Positions 1 through 6,130 of a DNA stretch of 6,130 bases are shown piece by piece. Below the pieces are notes generated by a model. It was not told where the DNA came from. It worked only from the letters and a program-made list of their open reading frames with translations, and did not search any database. The position numbers and the translations under genes were made by a program. The stretch comes from CAZJRQ01 sp964548535 (GTDB lineage Bacteria; Bacillota; Clostridia; Oscillospirales; Ruminococcaceae), in NCBI GenBank assembly GCA_964548535.1, contig CAZJRQ010000066.1, positions 1-6,130 of the forward strand, read 5' to 3'. Position 1 is the first letter of the stretch, and every line of letters starts with the position of its first letter.

Positions 1-59
1 GGGATAGTGGATATCCCCCCCCCCCCGCAACCTCGCAAATCCTCCGTCCGTTGTATGCC
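1..59. repeat. Right half of an attC-like site (left edge of the big-gene cassette)
   Basis: The stretch is much richer in G+C than the coding DNA that follows. It ends in CCGTTGTATGCC, where GTTGTATGCC (50-59) is the exact reverse complement of GGCATACAAC at 5117-5126, beyond the end of the large gene. In an integron array the base after the G of GTT is the first base of the inserted cassette, so the cassette would begin at 51. The segment before it (CCTCGCAAATCCTCC, 31-45) would be the 3' arm of the previous cassette's attC, whose 5' arm lies outside the window. Inside the segment, GGGATA (1-6) and TATCCC (12-17) form a small inverted repeat. The core fits GTTRRRY at all but the fifth base, which is T, as in the downstream site. 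Only half the element is visible, so this depends on the pairing with 5117-5126. Confidence 0.5.
15..26. repeat. Homopolymeric C tract (12 C)
   Basis: Twelve consecutive C bases lie within the presumed loop or arm of the left attC-like half-site. Such a run is out of keeping with the A/T-rich DNA around it. It may be slippage-prone or its length may be miscalled. It is not inside a gene, so a length change would not shift any reading frame seen here. Confidence 0.9.
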
Positions 60-101
60 ATTTGGGGCGACCGTGTATGAAAAGGATAAACGAATAAAAA
101 A

Positions 102-3100
102 ATGAAAATAAAAAGCGCAAAATCATTTCGTTTTTGGTATAAAACAAAGGAAAAACAAATTGAAAAAAACAATCTAAATTATAACCAAGATTTTATAGGA
201 ACTTATCACGAAGAAAACGGAAAGAAAATCAAAGGTTTTTTTGAGATGTATCACGGTGATAAACCTGACATTGCGGGTTATTTGCCTTCTATTCTAAAAA
301 TTGCGGAAGACGGACAAGCGATTTATGAGTTTCTGCAAAATGCAGTTGATTGTGGCTCTACTCACTTTTATATTTTTTACAACGAAGATTACTTTTTAGC
401 AATCAACAATGGAACACCATTTGAAATTGACGGCTTGAAATCCATTTTGAATATTGCTCAATCTACAAAAAAAGACGCAGACAAAATTGGTAGATTGGGT
501 ATAGGCTTTAAGCTAGCACATAGGTTAGTAGGAAAAAATGAAGGAACAGAAGAACTTGTCAATCAATATAAGGGACCTGTTTTGTTTAGTTGGTCCAAGT
601 TGGAAGATTTACAAGGCTTGATGAACAAAGAAAAAATAGAAACTATTTTCCCAAGCAAAAACAATCCTGATTTTTTTACTTCGCCATATTTACTGAAACT
701 TGTTCTAACTAATTTTCCGACAGAGCCGAATGAAGTTGTTAAGGATTTAAAATACAAAGATAGAGTTTTATTTCCACAAGATGAGTTGGACGAGCTTGCT
801 GACTTTCTCAAAGAAAACTTTGAGAAACATTCTGAAACTTTAAATTTTCGTTATTTAAAGGAGGGAAGTTTATTTTTTATCAAGTTAGGTGAAGGCAAAA
901 AGGCTGTTTTGGATAAAGATTATAACGAACTTGTAAATGGGATTCAATATTCGATGAATATGTTGAAGAATCTGAAAGAAGTTTACATAAACGAAAATCA
1001 TATTGACAAAGTTAGATTGTGGCTTGACAAAGGTCGAATCCCAAAAGAATCAGATACATTTCAACAAATTTCACCTGAATACAAAGAATTTGATATTCAG
1101 TTTAGTGTTGGTTATCCATATATTAACTTTGGAAAAACAAACGCTTTTGATAATTTCAAAGGAATAAAAAAGTCACCCAATTTTTACAAATACTTCCCAA
1201 TGGGCGATGAAAATAATGGCTTTGGTTTTATTGTTCATTGCGATAGTTTTAGCAACGAAGCAAATCGTCGTAAATTACAGCACGACGAAGTCAATAAAAA
1301 TCTTTTTCCCGAACTTGCCAAATTTATTATCAATAAGTTGAAGAAACACAGAAACAACATTGATAATAATCACAATCGAAATGGTTTTTTAAATCTGTAT
1401 GCTGCACTGTTGCTATCTGATATTCCCGACAAACAAAATAATGTATGGTTGCGACCTGTATTTTATGACAAAATTTTGGATATTCTTAAAACAAACATAC
1501 CAACAAAAAACGGTTATTCTGATAATGCCCAAAATGTAAAAATCAATAAATTGAAAATTAATCTGAATTTATCAGATTTTGGGTTGGAGCATATTCAATG
1601 GTTTGAATGGGATAATGAAACGGAACAAGTACTAATTGACGAGGCTGAAAAAGGAGAAAAGTTAGGAATTAAAAGTTGGAGAATTGCGGATATTGTAGAA
1701 AATGCGGATTTAGATAGCTTAAACAATTGGATTGCCAACTGCGATGAACAAACATACAACGCTTTTTTAGAAGAATTAGAAAGTAGTGATTTGCGAGAAA
1801 AAACGAAAGAGAGAATTTGTCAAATAAAACTTTTCAAGTTCTCTAATGAAGAATATTATTCTTTCAATGAGGTTGTTACCGCAAAAGACAATTATGGAAA
1901 AACCTCTTTTAGATTTGCAAATGTATTTATTAACAACGATAAAATCAAAGAAATAGCAAACGAACTTGATAAGTTGGAATTTGTGATTTCCGAATATTGT
2001 GATTCAAAATATCCAAAAATCCTTTCTTCGGTAACATTACCCGAAGAAAAAAAGATATATGAAAAGATTGCTGAAAAGTGCAAAACAAATTCTTTATCGC
2101 CCCAAGAAAAGAAAAATTTGTTTCTTAATTTCACAAACGAAGGAACAAAATTTAATGGAATTGCTGACGGAACAATAAAAGATTTGTGTTTATTCAGCAA
2201 TAACAACGAAGAAATCAAACCGTTAAACGAATTGCTAAACAGCACATTGAATATTCCCGATTGGTTGCGTTCACACGCAATCAATTCCGATGAATATTTT
2301 GAGGAACTAAAATCGTTTCTGATATCGGAGAAAGAAATATATCAAAAAATTATTTTTGAAAATTGGGACGATATAATTTCTGAAATATCAAATATTTCTG
2401 AATTTTATCAAAAAGTAAAATTCTATTACGACCAAGACGAGGACAATACACCATTGAAAAAACAAGCATTTGTCTATATTGATGAAAACGATAAGTTTGT
2501 CCCACAAAGCGAAGTGTTTTTTAATTCAAAAATGCTTGAATTAGGAAACCAATACATTGATTTTCAGAGTGCGTTAAAGTCATTGTTAGATGTTGCAACA
2601 CCCAATAAACAAATTCTAAAATTTCTGAACAGCGAGCCGTTTAAAGTTGAAAGAATCAATATTTTTGAAGATTGGAATATAAATGATGATACAGAATTAA
2701 GTCTTGAAGAAATAAAAACGGTTTTAACTTTTTGTAAAAACAACAGCGAGCAATTTTTTGAAAATGCTGTAATAGAAAAGCAAGGCAATAGTTTTTTTGT
2801 TTCTCGTAAATCAAAAAATGTTTATCAAGTCAGACCGTCAAGCAAAGACATAAGAGAATTTTTAGAACAAAATCTTGCCGATAATTTTAAAATTTTGCCT
2901 TACGAATTAGACGAGGATTGTAAAAACGAATCGGGAATTACACAAAAAGAAGAATTGTATGATTTAATTCTTGACAATATTGATATTGACGATTTCAAAG
3001 AGGAATTGATTGATATTATTTCTTACGATGAACCTAAAAGAAAATTCTTATTGGGAATTTCCGAAATTCGATTTATCGAAAACGAAACATATAACGAAAA

Positions 3101-5093
3101 AAGTTTTGAATACAAAGTTTTAGAACGAGTTTGTAAATATTTGCAAGAAATTGATTTTGTGGATTTTAGAAATAAAGTTATAATCGAGAGCAACGGATAT
3201 GATTTGTCGCTTTCTGATATCCCGCCATTTGCAGACAAAATAAAAATCGAAGATACAGAATTGAGGTTGTCGGAAATTTTGCCCGAAACATATCAAAACA
3301 GCAATGTTTTAAGTAAAATCATAGATGATTTTGTTGATTTAAAATTGGATATGGACAAACTAAAATCTTTATTTGGCGTAAATGAAGAACCCGAACCCGA
3401 AAAAATCTATGAATTTTTATTAAACGATTATCCTGTTTTGCAAAATGCTCAGCAATTAGCATTTTTGCTTTTGTGCGACAAACTATTCGATGTAAATTTT
3501 GAAAAGTTTCAGGTAGAAACATTAGACGAAATATCGTGGGAACTGAAATACACTTATTACAGCAAGCCGTTTTCGTTTATCGGAGATGATTATTTGCTGA
3601 AAAATCAATACGAAAATATCAACGAACTAATTTCTTTGCCTTTTAAAATTGGTAACTCTGACAATATCATTACTGAAAAACCATATTTTACTGATGATGA
3701 ATTTATTTGTCCTTGCATTAAGTCTGATTTATCGGACGAAGAAAAAGTCGGATTGATAGATTTTGTTTATAATCAATGGAATAAGGACAATAGAAAAGAG
3801 ATAGTCAAAAATATTGATTGGAGTAAAATCGGCGAAGTAGAAACTGAAAATCTTTTAGGATTTAATCCAAAATATTCTGTTTTCCCCAATGAATATGCTT
3901 GTGAAAGCGAGCGATTGCCCGATTATTTGACTGAATGGATTGAAACAGATGAAAATAAAATCAATTTTCTTTCTGATTTAGGCGTTTGGACTGAAAGTTC
4001 GCCTATTGTTGATTTGCGGAAGTTTTGGAAAAATGGAGGGATTTTTAGTTCCAATTTAGAGCGTGAAACTCGCTTTGACAAAGACGAAACAATGTTATTT
4101 AATTCTTTTGAATGGCTCAAAGAAAATGATTATCAGTTATCGACAAACGAACAATACGAAATACTAAAAAAAGTAGTCGAAATTATTAAAGAGAATCACC
4201 AAAAAACATATTTAGTGATTGAAAAAGAATTTGATTTTGAAAAAATAGAAGAAAAATCAACCGAATGGGCAGAGTCGTATTATCAAAATTGGAAAGAAGA
4301 ATTAGACAATAAGTTTGCAATTTTTTTGTATGACAGCAAACTGCCTAAAATCGTAAAACTTGACGAATTCGGCAATTATATTTTCTATTGCTACAATAGT
4401 GGGGACATTGTAATTGACAAAAATAATCGCATTTTTATCAATCAAAATGTAGACATAAAAAAGGCATTAAGTTCTCTGATTGCGGAAGATGACAACGATT
4501 TTACAGCCGAAGATTTGTTGCTTATTTACCAAACCAAAGAAACCATACAAACAGAAGATGGCGAAATAGAAGAATTAAAAAGCGAAGTAGAAAGATTGCG
4601 ACAAAGAATTGCAGAACTTGAAGGCGTTTCGAGAACAGCCTCATATAGTCCGACAATTATTTCTTATGATGATTACCATGATAAAATCAAAGAAAAAAGC
4701 GAACGATATTTATTTGATTTTCTAAAAAACAACAACGCAAAAGTAAAATGGCTGAATTACGACGAAACAGACGATTGCTTTGTTGAAAGTTGGGCAAATC
4801 ACGACTTTGAAATTTTGGATAGCAATGGAAATATACAACATTACGTTGATTGCAAAGGAACGCCACAACAAAAACGAACTTTTTATTTAACGGATAATGA
4901 ATGGAATTTTTTCCTTGAATGTATCGAAAATGACATTAATTATCAGATTTATCGTGTATTTAATGTTGAAAATCAGCCAAATCACATTTTAATAGATAAT
5001 TTGTGGGAGTGGATTGAGCAGGGAAAAGTAGTTCCATATTTGACTGCAACAGAAACAATAAAAGGTGGAAGAGTTTTCTTAACTCTGACATAA
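102..5093 (+). CDS. Sacsin/NO VEIN-like GHKL ATPase with C-terminal NOV_C (DUF3883) nuclease-fold domain; candidate defence protein
   Basis: This 1663-residue protein is probably cytoplasmic: no signal peptide or membrane segment is visible. Residues ~60-145 form a Bergerat ATP site: N-box E76-x3-N80 (YEFLQNAVD), G1-like AINNGTPF (100-107), STKK (121-124) and glycine box GRLGIGFK (130-137). NNG in place of DxG, and STKK before the glycine box, match sacsin and plant NO VEIN rather than Hsp90 or MutL. A conserved-looking patch at 373-402 (GFIVHCDSF, NRRKLQ) probably closes the ATPase module. Residues ~420-1480 are long, acidic and unassigned; ERLPDYL (1270-1276) and LGVW (1293-1296) stand out. 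A coiled coil follows at 1489-1506 (I/V/I at a, L/L/L at d). Residues ~1525-1640 resemble NOV_C/DUF3883, with E1534, D1568 in HDFEI, and D1583-C-K1585 in YVDCKGT: a PD-(D/E)XK core. ATP-gated DNA cleavage or sensing is inferred. The ATG at 102 has an A-rich leader but only a distant AAAGGA (81-86); the next Met is residue 49. It stands alone between two core-like boxes. Confidence 0.9.
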   Translation: MKIKSAKSFRFWYKTKEKQIEKNNLNYNQDFIGTYHEENGKKIKGFFEMYHGDKPDIAGYLPSILKIAEDGQAIYEFLQNAVDCGSTHFYIFYNEDYFLAINNGTPFEIDGLKSILNIAQSTKKDADKIGRLGIGFKLAHRLVGKNEGTEELVNQYKGPVLFSWSKLEDLQGLMNKEKIETIFPSKNNPDFFTSPYLLKLVLTNFPTEPNEVVKDLKYKDRVLFPQDELDELADFLKENFEKHSETLNFRYLKEGSLFFIKLGEGKKAVLDKDYNELVNGIQYSMNMLKNLKEVYINENHIDKVRLWLDKGRIPKESDTFQQISPEYKEFDIQFSVGYPYINFGKTNAFDNFKGIKKSPNFYKYFPMGDENNGFGFIVHCDSFSNEANRRKLQHDEVNKNLFPELAKFIINKLKKHRNNIDNNHNRNGFLNLYAALLLSDIPDKQNNVWLRPVFYDKILDILKTNIPTKNGYSDNAQNVKINKLKINLNLSDFGLEHIQWFEWDNETEQVLIDEAEKGEKLGIKSWRIADIVENADLDSLNNWIANCDEQTYNAFLEELESSDLREKTKERICQIKLFKFSNEEYYSFNEVVTAKDNYGKTSFRFANVFINNDKIKEIANELDKLEFVISEYCDSKYPKILSSVTLPEEKKIYEKIAEKCKTNSLSPQEKKNLFLNFTNEGTKFNGIADGTIKDLCLFSNNNEEIKPLNELLNSTLNIPDWLRSHAINSDEYFEELKSFLISEKEIYQKIIFENWDDIISEISNISEFYQKVKFYYDQDEDNTPLKKQAFVYIDENDKFVPQSEVFFNSKMLELGNQYIDFQSALKSLLDVATPNKQILKFLNSEPFKVERINIFEDWNINDDTELSLEEIKTVLTFCKNNSEQFFENAVIEKQGNSFFVSRKSKNVYQVRPSSKDIREFLEQNLADNFKILPYELDEDCKNESGITQKEELYDLILDNIDIDDFKEELIDIISYDEPKRKFLLGISEIRFIENETYNEKSFEYKVLERVCKYLQEIDFVDFRNKVIIESNGYDLSLSDIPPFADKIKIEDTELRLSEILPETYQNSNVLSKIIDDFVDLKLDMDKLKSLFGVNEEPEPEKIYEFLLNDYPVLQNAQQLAFLLLCDKLFDVNFEKFQVETLDEISWELKYTYYSKPFSFIGDDYLLKNQYENINELISLPFKIGNSDNIITEKPYFTDDEFICPCIKSDLSDEEKVGLIDFVYNQWNKDNRKEIVKNIDWSKIGEVETENLLGFNPKYSVFPNEYACESERLPDYLTEWIETDENKINFLSDLGVWTESSPIVDLRKFWKNGGIFSSNLERETRFDKDETMLFNSFEWLKENDYQLSTNEQYEILKKVVEIIKENHQKTYLVIEKEFDFEKIEEKSTEWAESYYQNWKEELDNKFAIFLYDSKLPKIVKLDEFGNYIFYCYNSGDIVIDKNNRIFINQNVDIKKALSSLIAEDDNDFTAEDLLLIYQTKETIQTEDGEIEELKSEVERLRQRIAELEGVSRTASYSPTIISYDDYHDKIKEKSERYLFDFLKNNNAKVKWLNYDETDDCFVESWANHDFEILDSNGNIQHYVDCKGTPQQKRTFYLTDNEWNFFLECIENDINYQIYRVFNVENQPNHILIDNLWEWIEQGKVVPYLTATETIKGGRVFLTLT

Positions 5094-5116
5094 TAAATTG
5101 AATATCTGCGAAAAAC

Positions 5117-5245
5117 GGCATACAACAAAGCGTTTGGCATAAGTGGCGGTGCAGGCTCGCAGAAACATTTGTACAACTTTACAAGTTTTTCGCCCGTGCG
5201 GACATTTGTGTACCGCCACCTACGCCAAGCGCCCCACCGTTATGC
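5117..5245. repeat. attC-like integron recombination site (long imperfect palindrome)
   Basis: The element starts 23 bp after the stop of the large gene. Its outer boxes are GGCATACAAC (5117-5126) and GTTATGC (5239-5245), with the AAC/GTT ends expected of R'' and R'. After short unpaired spacers (AAA on the left, CCCACC on the right), arms 5130-5150 and 5212-5232 pair at 18 of 21 positions. The three mismatches are each T·G on one of the two strands. The 61-bp interior holds a small hairpin, AACTT-TAC-AAGTT (5175-5187), and a direct repeat, ACATTTGT (5165-5172 and 5202-5209). Total length of 129 bp falls within the usual attC range. The two outer boxes differ from each other, but the left box matches the start of the upstream cassette (50-59) exactly. 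Alternatives are a terminator, though it has no T-tract right after the stem, or a dispersed intergenic palindrome. No integrase is in the window to confirm it. Confidence 0.65.
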
Positions 5246-5290
5246 TTCACCCTTAAAAAGGACAGAGCAGACAATAAATAAACAGAAAAG

Positions 5291-5416
5291 ATGAAAGATA
5301 AAATGCCGACGCTTCGCAAAATCAAAAGAGCTTCAACCCTACACGCAAAGCCAACGTTTTGCAGCACATTTGCTTTTGCCCGAACGCTCAACGTACAGAA
5401 TGACAAGAACAATTAA
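5291..5416 (+). CDS. Possible 41-codon small ORF in the leader of the second gene
   Basis: An ATG at 5291, preceded by the purine-rich AACAGAAAAG, opens a 41-codon frame ending TAA at 5414-5416, three bases before the ATG of the next gene. The product would be basic, beginning MKDKMPTLRKIKRAS, with no recognisable motif. The tight spacing would suit translational coupling, and the 174-bp gap after the attC-like site is otherwise long for a cassette leader. Against it, codon use is more GC-rich than in the flanking genes, and the region contains small inverted repeats such as GCAAA/TTTGC around 5343-5360. It may simply be non-coding leader or a dispersed intergenic element. I rate it unlikely but cannot exclude it. 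Confidence 0.2.
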   Translation: MKDKMPTLRKIKRASTLHAKPTFCSTFAFARTLNVQNDKNN

Positions 5417-5419
5417 AAG

Positions 5420-5848
5420 ATGATTTTAAACGAGACATATTATCAAACACTTTGGAGAAAATTTGAAAACGTCAAAACTTTGAATGTTTTCAATAATAAT
5501 ACTTCGTGTTTGACAACAAAACTTATTTTAGAACATTATAATAAAAACCAACCAATACACATTAACTTCCAAGAATTTAAAGATATACTTTGTGAAATCG
5601 GCAAACATTTGTTTGTTGAGTTTTCAAATGACATCTACCTGAATCACTATGACTTACCTGACAATTTTTCAGTTGGAGACAAGTTGAAACGAATAGCAGA
5701 CAATCAGTATTATGAAATAATAAGTGCAGGACATAACAATTACACTTTAAGGCAAGTTCTCCGAAAAACAAGTTATAATGTTTTTCCAGTAACTATACCA
5801 AACCAAAACTATGACAGACTAAAAAATTTTTATATAAAAGTTGATTAA
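5420..5848 (+). CDS. Hypothetical protein, 142 residues, unrecognised
   Basis: I do not recognise this protein. The frame is complete, begins MILNETYYQ and ends at TAA 5846-5848. The leader before its ATG is A-rich (AATTAAAAG), without a clear Shine-Dalgarno sequence, and no other in-frame Met precedes it. Residues 1-75 look mostly helical, with many aromatic and Asn residues. Residues 83-142 alternate hydrophobic and polar residues in a way that suggests a small beta-rich fold: FSVGDKLKRI (83-92), then strand-like stretches around YYEII (97-101) and YTLRQVLR (108-115), and a final IPNQNYDRLKNFYIKVD. There is no signal peptide or membrane segment and no obvious catalytic motif. Codon use is as A/T-rich as in the large gene, which supports real coding. 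It lies in the same orientation, 174 bp beyond the attC-like site, as expected for the next cassette's gene. Its role is unknown. Confidence 0.75.
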   Translation: MILNETYYQTLWRKFENVKTLNVFNNNTSCLTTKLILEHYNKNQPIHINFQEFKDILCEIGKHLFVEFSNDIYLNHYDLPDNFSVGDKLKRIADNQYYEIISAGHNNYTLRQVLRKTSYNVFPVTIPNQNYDRLKNFYIKVD

Positions 5849-5850
5849 TG

Positions 5851-5895
5851 TATTATTTAAAAAAAAATAAAAAATTATTTTTAATATTTTTAAAA
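5851..5895. other. Pure A/T intergenic spacer
   Basis: Forty-five consecutive bases after the second gene contain no G or C. Within it AAAAAT (5870-5875) and ATTTTT (5877-5882) form an A/T-only inverted repeat. This could provide a weak bidirectional terminator or a curved, promoter-like segment, but no GC stem and no convincing Bacteroidota -7 box (TAnnTTTG) is present, so no function is assigned. Confidence 0.6.
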
Positions 5896-6130
5896 CCTGA
5901 ATAGTAAGAAAATTGATTTTCCAAGAATAAATTTTGAAAAGAAAATAGTATTCATCTCCAAAAAAATACTTTGGGACTGTTTGGCTGATAAAAACAAAAT
6001 ACCATCGACATATTTGCCAAATCCTAGGGAAGAAAATAATGCATCAGAGATCAGATCAATTCCAGCCCTGCATGATTGTCTGGTTTATTTTACCCCAAAA
6101 TATGAAGTTTGTTATCAAAACCTGCTTTTG
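5894..6130 (+). CDS. Partial open frame without a visible ATG, running off the right edge
   Basis: From just after TAA at 5891-5893 the + frame stays open for 79 codons to the end of the window. It reads NLNSKKIDFPRINFEKK at the start and IRSIPALHDCLVYFTPKYE near the end. No in-frame ATG or GTG occurs; only CTG at 5897 and rare ATT/ATA codons could initiate. The last ~120 bases are less A/T-rich than the spacer before them, and the residue mix (Trp, Cys, Pro, hydrophobic runs) looks protein-like. The reverse strand is interrupted by stops over the last 130 bases. A second + frame starting at ATG 6039 is also open to the edge, so the frame choice is not certain. It may be a gene truncated at its 5' end, a gene with an unusual start, or chance. 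I do not recognise the product. Confidence 0.35.

Noticed and set aside
54..64. Possible Bacteroidota promoter (TA...TTTG) before the large gene
   Set aside because: The spacing between TA and TTTG is five bases instead of two, and no matching upstream box could be placed.
77..97. Six-codon mini-frame (MKRINE) just before the large gene
   Set aside because: Too short and without attenuator features; chance in an A-rich leader.
563..4120. Several reverse-strand open frames of 65-130 codons inside the large gene
   Set aside because: They lie antisense to a strong 1663-codon gene with clear domains, show no motifs, and arise from A/T-biased codons read backwards.
5130..5232. Palindrome as a simple intrinsic terminator for the large gene
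   Set aside because: The stem is interrupted by a 61-base interior and is followed by CCCACC, not a T-tract. The partner box at 50-59 is better explained by an attC-like site, although some terminator activity is possible.
4982..5412. Two reverse-strand open frames crossing the gene end, the attC-like palindrome and the following leader
   Set aside because: They overlap the palindrome and the leader, and their composition (runs of Gly and Leu from the GC-rich arms) reflects structure, not coding. No motif was recognised.
5577..5771. Reverse-strand 64-codon frame inside the second gene
   Set aside because: It is a shadow of the forward gene, which has the better start, length and codon use.
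1..6130. CRISPR array, tRNA, rRNA, transposase or integrase genes
   Set aside because: No regularly spaced repeats, cloverleaf sequences or recognisable recombinase motifs were seen on either strand.

Overview
The window looks like accessory DNA from a low-GC member of the Bacteroidota. The reasons are the strongly A/T-biased codon use (AAA, GAA, AAT, ATT, TTT dominate), start codons preceded by A-rich leaders with no clear Shine-Dalgarno sequence, and a long GC-rich palindrome of a kind I associate with Bacteroidota intergenic DNA. The phylum is an inference; nothing here is a taxonomic marker.

Layout. Positions 1-59 hold a GC-rich stretch with a run of 12 C, ending in the core-like decamer GTTGTATGCC (50-59). 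Positions 102-5093 are one giant gene of 1663 codons. Its N-terminus carries a sacsin/NO VEIN-type GHKL (Bergerat-fold) ATPase, and its C-terminus carries a NOV_C/DUF3883 domain with the core of a PD-(D/E)XK nuclease, preceded by a three-heptad coiled coil. Directly after its stop lies a 129-bp imperfect palindrome (5117-5245) built like an integron attC site. A 174-bp leader follows, then a 142-codon gene of unknown function (5420-5848), a 45-bp stretch of pure A/T, and an open frame without an ATG that runs off the right edge.

Interpretation. The start of the big-gene unit (GTTGTATGCC, 50-59) is the exact reverse complement of the first box of the palindrome behind that gene (GGCATACAAC, 5117-5126). 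The last box of that palindrome (GTTATGC, 5239-5245) differs. This is the pairing expected of an integron cassette, in which the two outer boxes of a cassette's own attC lie at opposite ends of the inserted unit. The big gene is therefore best read as a single-gene mobile cassette of about 5.19 kb, very long for such a unit. ATPase plus nuclease-fold architecture suggests a stand-alone genome-defence protein. No integrase, attI site or cassette promoter is in the window, so the mobility claim rests on sequence structure alone.

The second gene sits downstream of the palindrome and may be the next cassette, but no matching GCATAAC box is visible after it, so its right boundary is outside the window or lost.
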